A stretch of DNA of 64,000 bases from Anniella stebbinsi (GCA_029215795.1 JARDYH010000001.1:353734154-353798153), one strand, 5' to 3'; counted from the stretch's first letter, positions 21,256-32,423 are shown. Numbers and translations: made by a program. Notes: generated by a model from the letters alone, not told the origin.

Positions 21256-21459
21256 GGCTAGTGAATCAACAACACTGGTTTTGAAAAAACAAAACAAATG
21301 TTCAATAAAAAAAGTATCCACAATAAAATCTGTCTGAAGGACAGTGACCGCCTACTGCAAATCATACATTCTATTAGCAAAACACAGTCAAGAGTGTGCT
21401 TGGATTTTCCAAACACTCATGGGAAAACTGACAATGATTCATTGACAGTGTAATTCTGT

Positions 21460-21778
21460 TAGGGTGACCAGATAAAATCCAGGTCAGGGCTCCTGTAACT
21501 TTAACAATTGTAGAGAAAAGGGAATTTCAGCCAGTGTCATTTGTATGCAATTAGTTCCTGGTGATATTCCCTCTTCATCACAACGGTTAAAGTTGCAGGG
21601 CCCTGCCTTCTTTTGTATATGGTCACTCTAGTATAGTGCCTGTAACTTTAACTGTTGTGATGAAGAGGGAATTTCACCAACAACTAATTGCATATAAATG
21701 ACACTGGCTGAAATTCCCTTTTCTCTACAACAGTTAAAGTTACATGAGCCCTGACCTGGATTTTATCTGGTCAGCCTA
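21460..21778. mobile_element. hAT-type foldback MITE, complete
   Basis: 319 bp; ends TAGGGTGACCAGATAAAATC and ATTTTATCTGGTCAGCCTA; exact target duplication AATTCTGT (21452-21459, 21779-21786). The halves are inverted copies of each other around a short centre near 21615-21640 (ATATGGTCACTCTAGTATAG). Best-preserved member in the window. Confidence 0.95.
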
Positions 21779-21786
21779 AATTCTGT

Positions 21787-21862
21787 ATATGTCTACACAG
21801 AAGTAAATCCCATTGACTTCAATGGGCTTACTTCCAGGTATGTAGATATGAGATTGCAGCCT
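21787..21862. repeat. Short interspersed palindromic repeat, GGATTG-ended family
   Basis: AAGTAAATCCCATTGACTTC and GGGCTTACTTCCAGG are mirrored halves; ends GAGATTGCAGCC. Abuts the MITE target duplication, so the MITE probably landed beside or inside it. Confidence 0.65.
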
Positions 21863-22647
21863 GACTCAGTTATTCAATCTAGTATTTGGGTCTGGATTTC
21901 AGTATTAAACATTTGCTCATAGCATCCTGTTGACTCTATAATCTCTTTGGGCCAACCTACAGAATTGTGCAGCTTCCCTTGCACTGTACCACTTTGGACT
22001 GCATATGAGAGAACTATATGTTTAAATTCTCACCTGTGTTAAGAAAAACAAAGGAAAAACAACAACAAAAAGAAAAACACCATGCAGAAGAGTAGCATAT
22101 CCTGCAGAAGGATGACTTTAGCACACAGGAATGTTTGTGAGCTCTCCATGCATGCCACTTGTTTAAATTTGTTTTCACAGCATTGAGGCTTGACTGTTGG
22201 AATAATTTCTACGCAGGAATGCCTGTCAAGACATGGTAATGGAGAGCAAAATCTGAACCTTAGAAGAACCCTTCTTGCTGACATGTAACATTCTATGTGC
22301 AAAGTTTGCTAAACGGGAGAAGCGTAAATCGTACAGTGTCCTCCCGTTTTTCATTGTCACCTGCCTGTTCTGATTCTTTATGATAGCTAGTTAGCTAGCT
22401 AGGTACGCTGTCTAGGCCACCATGATTTGGGCTGCTACAGAACCATCGGTAGCAGTTGTGCCCCATTGCTAGTGCTTGCGCAACACAGTTAAGTGCTTGC
22501 TAGGACAATAGGAAAACGAAGTGATGTGCTCCTGAAATTTGGCCACAGATCAGTGCTTTTTCCCACTGCCCTAGCAAATGTTAGTTGTGTTGCCCAAGCA
22601 TTGGTTTACCCTAGCGCAATGTCATTTCGCCCTAGTTTTGTGACTTA
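21863..22647. other. Unassigned DNA
   Basis: No repeat family or coding motif recognised. Confidence 0.35.
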
Positions 22648-23198
22648 GGCACTTTCCACACCATAGGGGTGGAGAGGGCTGGAAGCGGAGGAACCCGGAA
22701 ATGAGCACTTCCGGGTTCGCCGCGAAGAGTCTGCACCAGTATGCGACGGGCTGGGCTTCTCCCGGCACGTTGCTACTCGAGCCCGCCATTTTTTAAAAAA
22801 AACCAAGAGGAGCGCACGAGCGCTCGTGTGCAAAAGGTGAGGGTTTTTTATTTTAAAAAATGCACTCGGGCCCCCACCCTGCCCTCCTGGGGGTGGCGAA
22901 ACTGATGCCACCCCCTCCCCTGCTGGGCACCGAGCCACGCTGTGCACTCCGTGCCCAGTTTGCAGCCGTGCTTACTCGCGGGTAAACGTGGCTGCACCTG
23001 GGATGGGCAGCCACACCAGCCGCCCATCTCGCTTCCCTTCTGGGAGCAGGGAACATATCTGGATAATTTTGTTCCTTGAACTCCTGGGAAAACAGAGGGC
23101 TGGCCCTTGCCTGCTTGTGGAATGCTCTGTGTGTTGTGCAAACTCTCTGTGAGCAGGCAGGAGCAACCACGGGGGAAATGGCTGGTGCGGAAAGGGCC
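22648..23198. mobile_element. GC-rich TIR element
   Basis: 551 bp with inverted ends GGCACTTTCCACACCA and TGGTGCGGAAAGGGCC (three mismatches). Interior CpG-rich, with an inner inverted motif GCGCACGAGCGCTCGTGTGC near 22812. Flanks TTA and ATA give no clear duplication. The minus-strand frames (97-121 codons) carry no domain. Family not recognised. Confidence 0.7.
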
Positions 23199-23235
23199 AT
23201 AGTTATGTACTGCTTCACAACTCCCTCACCTGTTC

Positions 23236-23445
23236 AGACAGCACGCTAAGCCATTATTAGGCAACTAACCCTTTTGCAGCAAGTTGTTAGTAAGTGTGTT
23301 TAAACCGTGGTCATGTAGCCACCATGGTTAGGAATGGTTCACACGACACACTAAGTCATTGTTCACACAACATGCTAAGCCATAATGCTTAGCTCAAAAT
23401 GCCTAACCATCATGGTTTTGCATGTGATCTGAACAGGGCCACTGT
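23236..23445. mobile_element. TIR MITE with TGTTCAGACARCAC ends
   Basis: Left TGTTCAGACAGCACGCTAAG mirrors right ATCTGAACAGGGCC. The body has repeated CTAAGCCATNAT and internal CACACGACACACTAAG and CACACAACATGCTAAG, so it is internally duplicated. Similar ends occur at 28028-28135. Confidence 0.65.
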
Positions 23446-23489
23446 TCAGTAAAAGAAACACATGACATGATAGCATCGTTTTCCACATC

Positions 23490-23760
23490 TATTTATTAGC
23501 AATATTTATAGACCACTTCTCATTTGAAACGAATCCTGAAGCAATTTACGAAAGAATAAGAACCAACAAGACAAACAAAAGAGTCCACACACAGAAAATA
23601 ATATCATGAGGTGGGTACAAAGATAGGCCATGGCTGGGATAAAGTCAAAGCAAAACACGACAGTATTGAGGCCTGACATACTTCACAGGAGAGATCATTC
23701 CACAGGGCAGGCGCCACTGCAGAGAAGCCCTGCAACATCCTATGACCTGGAGTGAAGCTA
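23490..23760 (-). repeat. L2-type LINE fragment, reverse orientation
   Basis: CACATCTATTTATTAGCAAT, then GAGAGATCATTCCACAGGGC and GCGCCACTGCAGAGAAG, the diverged equivalent of GAGATCATTCCA...CCACCACTGAAAAGGCCC at 51730-51780. Confidence 0.5.
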
Positions 23761-23832
23761 TGGAAATGCTGTATATAATGTCACATTACATGTTTCCCTT
23801 ATGAAATATTACCAGGGAGGCATGTGCAGAAC

Positions 23833-24269
23833 ACATAGGTTAGAATTCTGGAGAAATTCGAGACGGACAAAAATGAGTTCGAATTTCTGCAGGTTTCAGA
23901 TTTCTGCAGAATCCACTGGGGAACAATGTTCCCACTGCTGCGTGGAGTCTGCAGACTTCCGGATGTTTTTCTTTACTTTCCCAAAATGTACGCATATTCA
24001 TTCACAGGAAAATACGCATGTTTCTGCTGAGACATATGCCGTGTTGGAAAATATACGTGGGGAAAAGTCGAATGGAATGGGGGACAATACACAAAATGTT
24101 ACATACTATCATAAATTATGTCAATCGTTGCAAACTTTCTTATGAAATTATTTGCATATTTGTCCACATAACGGGGGGGGGGGGAATTCAGAATGAACAA
24201 CGCACACAATCCAGGAAACACACGTGGGATGGGTTTCACAAAATCTGGGCATCCCTATACATAGGTTAG
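23833..24269. mobile_element. Possible hAT-type remnant with 11-bp direct repeat
   Basis: ACATAGGTTAG occurs at 23833-23843 and 24259-24269 and the right end reads GGGCATCCCTA, hAT-like. The interior has repeated AATTTCTGCAG/TTTCTGCAGAAT motifs. The left terminal repeat is not visible, so either it is 5' truncated or the direct repeat is coincidental. Confidence 0.4.
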
Positions 24270-25526
24270 CAATAGCCAAGCATCCTCTGTTGCATCTGGT
24301 TGGTCCCTATTTCTGTGAAATTAGCATTTGGATTCTGAGATACACATACAAATAAATAAATATAGTCAGTGATTACTACTTTGCATTTCTTATGCATTTG
24401 TCAGAGAGAGGGTGTGTGTGTGGGGGGGGGGGGGGAATGATTGAATAACAATGTGTCCTAAACTAGACTGTAATGGGATTTTCCAGAAAATCATGATTCC
24501 CAGCGGGAACTCATTAGTTCTTTTTTTTTCTTTTTCAAACATATGGCTGGGGCTAATTTTTAATAACAGTCGCAGTTGCAAGGAGATCCTTAGCAGACGG
24601 ATAAGATATTACTCTGTGTGTGTGTGTGTGTGTATGTGTGTGTGGTGTATGTGTGTGTGTGTAATCTACTTTTCTCTCAATGTTATCATGATCTAACATT
24701 GATTTTTGCCACCCATAGTTCTAAACGTTAGCCTTCAACACTGCTGTCTCTGAACTTCCTTGCCAAACACTATTATGAATATGCATCAATCTCTTTTCTC
24801 ATGCATTATTCACAAGACATTCAAATATTTTAAGAAGTAGGCCAACCCGCTGCAAATGTGAAATGCAGACAGAGGGTGGCAAGTGTGGAAAACCTGCTTT
24901 TCAGAAGGGAATTTATCTAAATCTGCTTTCCCCCAAAATAAAACACAGCATCTCTTCTTTCCCATCCTTCCTCTTCTGCAAATAAACTTGTCTGGTTTCT
25001 AAAATGCATCCTCCCAATACAAAACTAATTTTTCAGAGATGGTGCTTTGGCTCTTTGAATATCAGTTGCTATGTTGTCTCTACAACAAGGAATTATTGCA
25101 AAGGATGAGATAAGCTACCTGAGAGCAACCACTCCTATTAGTTATGACAGAGATGGGAGCTTGAATTGTCTTATATTAATTGGTACCTTTGTGCCTGGAG
25201 TATTATGCTCAGGCATGATACTGCACTAGAAAGGATGTGTATATACATGACTGCCAGTTGCCTTCTGAATTCCCAGATCATAATAAATAAAGAAGCTTCG
25301 CCTGTTTCAATTGCCACGGGAAAGTTCAATGGCTAAAAAGCAATGGGCCATAGTGAATTGCACCAGATGCAGTTTTATTTGATTTTTTATGGTGAGATTA
25401 TCTAGACCCTAAAATAGTTTGGGTCCATTTGTAGAAAAGCAAGGCATCTCTGTTAAACGAGAGAGCCCTCTCTTTGGAAATTATATATCAGCATCTATTT
25501 GGGAAGAGGAAAGGGAAAGCTGGAAA
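24270..25526. other. Unassigned DNA with (TG)n and G runs
   Basis: A (TG)n array with interruptions spans 24614-24662 and a G run lies at 24421-24434. 24740-25080 is AT-rich and repeat-free; no coding motif. Confidence 0.4.
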
Positions 25527-26098
25527 AAGTGCAGAAAAGGGCAACTAAAATTATCAAAGGGCTGGAGCATCTCCCCTAGGAGGGACGGTTGCAACAGCTG
25601 GGATTGTTCAGCTTGGAAAAAAGAGGGCTAAGGGGAGACATGACAGGTGTAGTAAATTACGCATGTTGTGGAGAATGTGGATAGGGAGACATTTTTCTCC
25701 CTCTTCCATAATACTAGAACCCAATGGGGTCATCCCATGAAGCTGATTGGTGGGAGATTCAGGACAGCTAAAAGAAGTACTTCTTCACACAGCACATAGT
25801 TAAACTCTGGAATTCACTACCACAGGATGTGGTGATAGCCACCAATTTGGATGGTTTTAAGAGGGGACTGGATAAATTCTCGGAGGAGAAGGCTATCCAT
25901 GGCTACTAGTCCCGATGGCTCTATGCTACCTCCAGTATCAGAGGCAGTAAGCTTATATACACCAGTTGCTGGGGAACATGGGTGGGAAGGTGCTTGGCAC
26001 CGTGTCCTGCTTGTGGGTCCCTGGTCGACATCTGGTTGGCCACTGTGTAAACAGAGTGCTGGACTAGAGGGACCATGGCTTTTCTTATGTTCTTGTGA
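25527..26098 (+). repeat. CR1/L2-group LINE, ORF2 C-terminus and tail
   Basis: Longest copy of this family here. The plus strand reads KVQKRATKIIKGLEHLP, then QLGLFSLEKRGLRGDM, the C-terminal part of ORF2, followed by decayed DGFKRG/LDKF sequence and the tail ending GACTAGAGGGACCATGG, TTCTTATGTTCTTGTGAG. A stop after EHLP and frameshifts show it is dead. 5' truncated, as usual for target-primed insertion. Confidence 0.85.
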
Positions 26099-26117
26099 GA
26101 GAAACCCAAATCATCTT

Positions 26118-26265
26118 GAGAAGTCTTCCCCAACCTGGTGACCTCCAGCTATGGTGGACAACAGGTACTATCAACCCCAGACCATGAAACAACTGGGCAC
26201 AATGGTTAGGGATGATGGGATCTGTAGTTCCTCAATCTGGAGGGCACCAGAGTAGAGAAGGCTGA
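26118..26265. repeat. Dispersed repeat ending in TCTGGAGGGCACCAG
   Basis: Starts CTTCCCCAACCTGGTGACCT and ends CTCAATCTGGAGGGCACCAG. Halves are loosely inverted. Relatives: 31376-31502, 42118-42212 and 44796-44868. Confidence 0.6.
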
Positions 26266-26845
26266 ACTGAAACTTTTTGACTTAGTCAAGGAATTGACAA
26301 ATCTCAGAGTCTGCTGAGGGTTAAGCGGGCGGAGTAGGGAGAAGTTGGGAGGCGGTCTGCCAGACTGGCAGCATGTCAGAAGTCAGGTCAAGAAGACCCT
26401 CCCTGAAGGAGGAATCCAGTAAAAGTCTGTCGAGCAAGGCAGGAACCCATCCATTTAGTTGCTAGGCTTGCTTTGTTAGATTAATTAGGCTTGGAGGAGA
26501 ACTCCTAGCCTTCATAGATGCAACAAGAATGAAGAGGTGTTTGTTTGTTTGTTTTTTTTACTGAATAAAGATTGTGGATTGCACAGCGAGTTATATTTTA
26601 CCTCACATTTCCGTGTGAGGGCTTGGAATCCTGACATCTTCTTCTTTAAATCTCATTTTCCTTTTGTCCTGAGTATGTAGAACTTTGCTGATTTTGGTAA
26701 ATTCTTCTCAAATCCAAACTGAAACAAAATTCTCACTCACAACTATCAGCAGGGAGCATTATTACACCTGCTGATAGCTCTTCTGTACTGACTGTAGCAA
26801 CGGCTCAAAGAATGGTCTGAAAGTACATGACGCAATCCTACGGCC
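26266..26845. other. Unassigned DNA, possible solo LTR
   Basis: 26288-26640 contains an AATAAAG signal near 26563 followed by a T/C-rich stretch and CCTGACA, loosely like an LTR end. No flanking duplication or polypurine tract was found, so this is only a suggestion. Confidence 0.25.
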
Positions 26846-26962
26846 ACAGCTAAGCCCGTCTAACCCTGTAAGCTGCCTGGATGAGAACGTACCTTGGGAA
26901 GGTATGAAAGCCGCTTTGAGCTCTTTCAGAACAGCAAGGTATAAGCATAATAAATAAATAGC
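26846..26962 (+). repeat. LINE 3' tail
   Basis: GTAAGCTGCCTGGATGAGAA, AAGCCGCTTTGAGCTCTTTC and the AATAAATAAATAG end mark an L2-type tail. Confidence 0.5.
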
Positions 26963-27045
26963 CTGCCATGCCCTAATTTAAAAGGGAGGTGCTGGTTCTT
27001 TTAGTTAAAGGCATACTAGAGAAAAGAACATTATTATTATTATTT

Positions 27046-27190
27046 ACATTTATATATATTCTGTGTTTTTAGATTGTGCCTTGTTTTATATATTTTAAAA
27101 TGATTTCATGGTTTTAATTTTTGTGAACCGCCCAGAGAGCTTCGGCTATGGGGCGGTATAAAAATGCAATAAATAAATAAATAAATAACC
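27046..27190 (+). repeat. L2-type LINE 3' end
   Basis: GTTTTAATTTTTGTGAACCG, CCCAGAGAGCTTCGGCTATG, GGGCGGTATAAAAATGCAAT and an AAATA tail. Abuts a second copy in reverse orientation. Confidence 0.75.
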
Positions 27191-27500
27191 GAAACTTTCT
27201 GGGCGGTTTGCAAAAATTAAAAACATTGAACATTTAAAAACCAATATACAAAACTTTAAACCATAAAAGCCTAAAAACAAATTACATATCATTTAAACTG
27301 TCCAGGGGTCAGTTAAAAAGCTCAGCATATGCTGTTAAATGCCTGGGAGGGGAGAAAAGTCTTAACCTGGCGCCAAAAAGATGACAGTGTTGGGGCCAGG
27401 TGAGCCTCGTCAGAGAGATCATTCCACAGTTGGGGGGGCACCACTGAAAAGGCCCTCTCCCTTGTTGCCATCCTCCGAGCTTCTAATTGCCTTCTAATAT
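27191..27500 (-). repeat. L2-type LINE fragment, reverse orientation
   Basis: ACTTTCTGGGCGGTTTGCAA, ATGCCTGGGAGGGGAGAAAA, CTTAACCTGGCGCCAAAAAG and CACCACTGAAAAGGCCCTCT. Head-to-head with the fragment at 27046-27190, sharing the AAATA tail junction. Confidence 0.8.
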
Positions 27501-27840
27501 GTTGTTAACAGTACAAAGTGAATTTGCAGCACCCATGTGAGGTACTGTCCTGCATAGTGCTTTAGGATTCATGTGCACCTACTTACATGCATGCACATTC
27601 AAGCTAAGATACCCTTCCCACACATCCCAGATATATAATGTCTGGAGGCATGACGAAAGAGGCTAAAATGTTAAGAATGGCAATATTAAACTCATACTAA
27701 TAACCATGTTTTAATGCACCCCATAAGATGCAAAAGACAAAACTGGCATTGCGATTTTCCACAGTTTATAAAACTGCTAATGAGCATTGGACCTATGTGC
27801 TCCCCCACTTCCTGCACTGCCTCTGATTGTGTGCCAACTT
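27501..27840. other. Unassigned DNA
   Basis: Nothing recognised. Confidence 0.3.
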
Positions 27841-27849
27841 TGGCATTTA

Positions 27850-27985
27850 GATCCTGGTTAAATCAAACTGTAGTTCCTCTTTACATCCTAAATGGGGGGG
27901 GGCGCTGTGGCTTAATATCAGTTTACTAACCAGGATCTTAAAACCACAATTTGATCCTGGTTTACATTCCTGATTAGCAAGCCAA
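27850..27985. repeat. Imperfect inverted repeat, ATCCTGGTT type
   Basis: GATCCTGGTTAAATCAAACT on the left and AATTTGATCCTGG with AACCAGGATC on the right suggest a decayed foldback MITE. Confidence 0.45.
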
Positions 27986-28027
27986 TCTTAAACCACAGTT
28001 CCCCTCCCCTTTCCACTCACTGCTTCT

Positions 28028-28135
28028 GTTCAGAAGACACCTTAAAGCCATGGCTTTAACCATGGCGAATAAGGCAAAAGCCTTATTCACCATGGGTAAA
28101 GCTGTGGTTTAAGGTGTCTTCTGAACAGGGCCACT
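28028..28135. mobile_element. Foldback MITE: 47-bp arms, 4-nt loop
   Basis: Left arm 28028-28075 (GTTCAGAAGACACCTTAAAG ... GAATAAGGC) pairs with right arm 28080-28126 (GCCTTATTC ... GTGTCTTCTGAAC) around AAAA, with few mismatches. The right end continues to GGGCC. Similar ends occur at 23236-23445. Confidence 0.8.
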
Positions 28136-29341
28136 GGCATGTCCCTGTCCCCCCCCCCCCTTCCCTGAGGTTGTGCCATGTACTCCAAGGTAACCACCAT
28201 GGAGTTTTCTGCATCAGAGAGCCTTAGTTATTGGGTGATATAGAATGAATGAATAAAAAAATAAATCAGCTATGTGTGTGTGTGTGTGTGTGTGTGAATG
28301 TGTGTGTATAGGTAGGTATGGGGGAAATCCACGCTCAGATTTCCTCTGTGATCGGAGCTCTGTCTTTGTGTGTGGAAGACGGGAACTGCAGCATTATATG
28401 GCACCCCGATGCTGTCTGGGAACCAAAGGATTGCTCTATTATATTAATTTTGATTAGGACTCACAAGAAAGCAGCGAGTCTAGTGGTTCAGCAATGCTCT
28501 AAGTGCAGTGTCTCTGTAAATGCAGGCCCGATTAACCATTAGCTAAATAGACAATAGGGCAGGCCCCAGGAAACAAACGTTGCTGGTTCAGTTGTACTAG
28601 AACATCCCAAATGTGTTTAAAACGATGCCGTCACAATAACAAGTATTTGGTCATGTGACTTAATCAAGTATCACTACCCTCACACAGTTACCTCAAAATA
28701 TGCCTTTCTCTGATTTTAACATTTGATATAATCCATGTCTATGAATTGAATAATGGTCAACTCAAACAACTCAAAGAAGTTTAAAACAACAGCAACAACA
28801 CAGGATTCTGATCAAAATGCCAATGGACATGTTACACGTCCGCCCCCAAAATCGGCCTCAATTATTTATGTGCTAGTGAGGTGAAATATTTTAAAAGATT
28901 AATGAAGCTACCAGTTTCCACTAGAGGTTCATGTTGCTGGGCAACGGACCTGACGGCTGGTCATCATTTTGAGGGGAAGGTATACCGGATAATCATGTTG
29001 ATGCCAAAGGGGTGTGTTGTAGCTTCTGTCACCAAGCCCCATGGGAAAGGCCATCAGAAGGCTTCCCTCAGGGACTTTCCGATGAAAAGGCCTTGCCAGG
29101 GAGAAAAAGGAACGTAAGCTCATACATGCCCCACACTCACTACATATGAGCCCCCCCCCCCGAAGTTGCCCCATTCCAGTGCAGGGAGTTTTCTTGTGTG
29201 TGAAAAGAGACCCAAAACAAAGATAGGAATTGGTTTTGATTGGAAGGAGGGATTAAAGTAGCACCAAATGGTTCAGAGCAGTGGAGCCTAGTGGCTCCTA
29301 TTTCAGTAAATCTCCCCCAGTCAAGGTGAAGCACCTTGGAT
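28136..29341. other. Unassigned DNA with (TG)n
   Basis: (TG)n at 28272-28308 and C runs at 28149-28160 and 29151-29161. No gene or other repeat recognised. Confidence 0.4.
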
Positions 29342-29430
29342 AGCTGCGTTAAAGTTCTGAATCGTTCTGACTAAAACCAAGAGCTGATTCCGTGCTTCAC
29401 TCACACAGGAGCCACCAGCCTCCACTAGGT
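29342..29430 (-). repeat. Dispersed repeat with GGCTGGTGGCTCCTGTG, reverse
   Basis: Reverse-orientation relative of 4066-4140: CACAGGAGCCACCAGCC at 29405-29421. Confidence 0.5.
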
Positions 29431-29848
29431 CACTCTTGTCACCTGTAAGATATTGCATTTCTTGCTCTCCTACCTGACATAAAGATGAACAAACATAAGT
29501 GATCTTTTTTAAAAAAAACAACAACAACACAAAATTGCAAAACAATATGGCATCCAGGAAGCAGAAAACCTCTGGGCAGCTTTGCAGCATCTTCTTTTTG
29601 ATTTCCACACACCCAGCTGAAAAATTGGAGGACCATAGCTCAGTAGCAAAGCACAGACTGTCCCCAATTCCATCTTTGCCACCACCAATTAAACGGACCT
29701 CAGAGGTCCCAGGAATGGAAAAGACGTTGAGCGTCATCAGACAAGCGCTTTATTGTACACTCGTTACTGGCAACTCGCGGTTTTTTGCGGGTCCTTTTGA
29801 CAACAACGCCTATCTCCCGTGTGCCTCCTACCCTTTTTCTCAGTTTCA
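29431..29848. other. Unassigned DNA
   Basis: 29728-29830 (GAGCGTCATCAGACAAGCGC and following) has the look of a truncated MITE. The 127-codon plus-strand frame has no domain. Confidence 0.3.
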
Positions 29849-30212
29849 GGCCCCCTCTAGAAGAGGTCGGTTTTACGCTTGATTCTCCAAATATGCGCTT
29901 TAGTTTACAGTCGAATTTACACCTAATACCTATAAATGAGAGGCGTAGAGGCGAATTAGGGGCTCCATACAATGCGCTTTAAAGTTGTTTACATGCGTTG
30001 AATCACATTATCATTTGCATATATTGATGCTTGAACGGGGAACCATCGAAGTCAATCGAAGTAAAATAAAAGTCGCTATTTAATGCGAAATCGAAAATGC
30101 GCATTTACGAAGATAAAAATTGCCTGCACGCCTGATTTAAGCCTCGTTCGTAAAGAGGTAAAATCGGTAATGTGCCTTCAAGGAGCTGTAAATCCATCGT
30201 CTAGAAGGGGCC
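29849..30212. mobile_element. TGCGCA-rich 3-bp-TSD transposon, copy 4 (diverged)
   Basis: 364 bp; ends GGCCCCCTCTAGAAG and TCTAGAAGGGGCC; target duplication TCA (29846-29848, 30213-30215). The body keeps the shared order (CCTAATACCT, GTAGAGGCGAA, AAAATAAAAGTCGCTATTTAA, AATGCGCAT) but differs enough to be a sister subfamily. Confidence 0.8.
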
Positions 30213-30215
30213 TCA

Positions 30216-31375
30216 GAGTGACCAAAAAAACCTGTTTCAATTCGAGTCTTCTTAAGTTGTGCTATAAATTGCCCACTAGAGGGCGCTGTCCCCATTGAAA
30301 TCCATTGAAATCTGCAGTCCCTGTGGTCGCTGGTTTCTTCTCCGTGAAAAGTGCTTGTTTTGAAAGCGGAAGAGAACCAGCAAGAAAGCCTGCGGTAAGG
30401 AAACACAATTTCCCGTGATTCCCCCCCACCCCCGTCTGATGAGCCCCATTTTCTGAGGCCTTGGAGATTCACTGTCTGTCCAAGGCCATACTGGGCTATA
30501 TGGACTAATGGTCTGATTATAAGGCAGCTTCTTATGGTTATTGGTCATCTCTGAATTTGCGTGTCTGGTTTCGTTGCCACGGAAATACATTGGTTCACAT
30601 TTGTTTCAAAGTGTACGCTTTGCCCAATGGGAACTAGGAGTCTGAGTGCCTTTTTGGTTCTTTCTGAATCATAGCCCCATAATTCCTATATATCACAATA
30701 TTTTCCCATTGCCATAGTAACTGCTTGGTAGAAAAGCAAAAAGTGGAGTCGTGGCAGGGTTTCCATGAACCCAGCTCACCCAGTTGCAAGGCTGGGACCT
30801 GGCTCATGATTCCTGTTTACATCAAGCTAAGGTTCTAAGCCATTTTGACTATTATTCCTTCCAACATCCTTCCTTACTGAGACCATTTAGTTAAGATGAT
30901 GCCATTTTATTGGAGTAGTCTCAGCAAACTTCACAAGCATCTGTTTCTTCAAGGGAATTACTAGCTGGAACAAAAATAGCAGTAAATGTTAATTGTCGGA
31001 AAGTTGTTTTGCCACCACCCTGCTCAACATTTTGATTATCTTCTCTAACCAAGGAATAACCATCGTTAAAAAATATTGTTTTGTATGATTATGATTTTTC
31101 ATCTCCCTCCTTTTTCTTTTTTATTGTTTAAATTAAAAAAAAACACCCCAGATATTCTACAGTAAAGCAATAAAGCTGAGCTATGTGTCTAAATATACAG
31201 AAATGAGAAAATAATCTGACAAGATAGCAGGAACAACATTAAGCAATGTGATAATGCAATATCACAGCTTATTTGTTTCGTATTTATGAGTTTGGCAGGC
31301 TTAATCACTGTGAATGTGCAGCCTGGGACTTGACAAAATAATGTCAATTTTTAAAATGCCTATAAATCGTCCTGC
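30216..31375. other. Unassigned, partly single-copy-looking DNA
   Basis: 30230-30480 contains CCACTAGAGGGCGCTGTC, a CTCF-core-like CCACTAGAGGGCGC match on the plus strand at about 30280. 30860-31320 is AT-rich without recognisable repeats. Confidence 0.35.
30278..30297 (+). promoter_or_regulatory. Candidate CTCF-like motif
   Basis: CCACTAGAGGGCGCTG matches the core of the vertebrate CTCF consensus (CCANNAGNGGGCGCT-like). Isolated motif with no other support; binding depends on context. Confidence 0.35.
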
Positions 31376-31502
31376 TCCAGTCTGGTGCCCTCCAGATATT
31401 ATGCACTTCAACTCCCATCAGTCCCAGCCAACATGGCCAATGGCCAGGAATCATGAGAGTTTTAGTCTAAAACATCTGGAAGGCACCAGGTTGGGAAAAG
31501 CT
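31376..31502. repeat. Dispersed repeat, CATCTGGAAGGCACCAGG end
   Basis: CTGGTGCCCTCCAGATATTA on the left mirrors ACATCTGGAAGGCACCAGG on the right; middle CAACTCCCATCAGTCCCAGC. Confidence 0.65.
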
Positions 31503-31620
31503 GCTATAGATGGTTCCCTGAATGGACAATTCACCTGCAGGTATAGGGTTTGACACAAGCGGTTGAGGGGATGGGGCATATGAAAAGTAACACTTTGGAC
31601 TTTGAATGGACAGAGACAGT

Positions 31621-32245
31621 GGTTCAGTTCAGACAACGCTAAGGTGAGACAGGGCTCCTGTATCTTTATCAGTTACATAGAAAGGGGTATTTCAGCAGGT
31701 GCCATTTTTATGCATGCATCACCTCATGAAATTCCCTCTTCATCACAACAGTTAAAGCTGCCCTAGCTATACTAAAGTGACCAGATACAAAAGAGGGCAG
31801 GGCTCCTGCAGCTGTGTTAGTCAACACAGTGTGAAAACTCCACTCAACAGTTGAGTTTTAGGGGGTACTCCTGACACAACATGTTCTAACTCCACTGTTG
31901 TGTGACTCTGGGCTACCATGGAGTTGAGCAAAAATCAATGTGACATTTGATTGACAGTTCCTCTACCCTCTCTCCTCCCGATGGTATCCCATCTGTAGCC
32001 AGTGGGAAAGGTCAACTCAACACAACGGAAAACTACACAGAGCCCACCACACAAAACGCAACACAACAGTTGTGTGGGAACTCTCCTCTGCACAGCGTTG
32101 ATATTCTGCGTGGAGTGTTTTTTTAAAAAACTTACACCATTGTGTGGAGTTTTCCCACCAGACAACAATTTCTCAACGGCGGTATAAAAACTCCACCATG
32201 GAGTTCTAAAACCACCATTGAGAAACGTGTTGTCTGAACTGAGCC
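31621..32245. mobile_element. TIR MITE carrying a nested foldback MITE fragment
   Basis: Ends GGTTCAGTTCAGACAACG and GTTGTCTGAACTGAGCC are near-perfect inverted repeats 625 bp apart. The interior has many GTTGTGTGG and CAACACAA motifs in opposite orientations. A truncated copy of the hAT-type foldback MITE lies at 31646-31812. No coding capacity. Confidence 0.75.
31646..31812. mobile_element. hAT-type foldback MITE fragment
   Basis: GACAGGGCTCCTGTATCTTT, GTATTTCAGCAGGTGCCA, TTCCCTCTTCATCACAACAG and GTGACCAGATACAAAAGAGG in the family order; both ends missing. Nested inside 31621-32245. Confidence 0.75.
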
Positions 32246-32423
32246 TGTAAAAGGCAGTCAGACAGAGCTGCAGATAGGGTGGACACTTGTGAATCAACAA
32301 GAAAAAGAGACATGCATCATCAAAAAAGAAGGCAACAATTTGCATCAACTTTGTATATTCCAATTTATATGTATAGAAACAAATTTAGAAATAATAATTG
32401 CAATTTAAATAGAAATAACAGTA

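Noticed and set aside
26288..26640. Solo LTR
   Set aside because: AATAAA-like signal and CCTGACA end are suggestive, but no paired TG...CA limits or flanking duplication were found.
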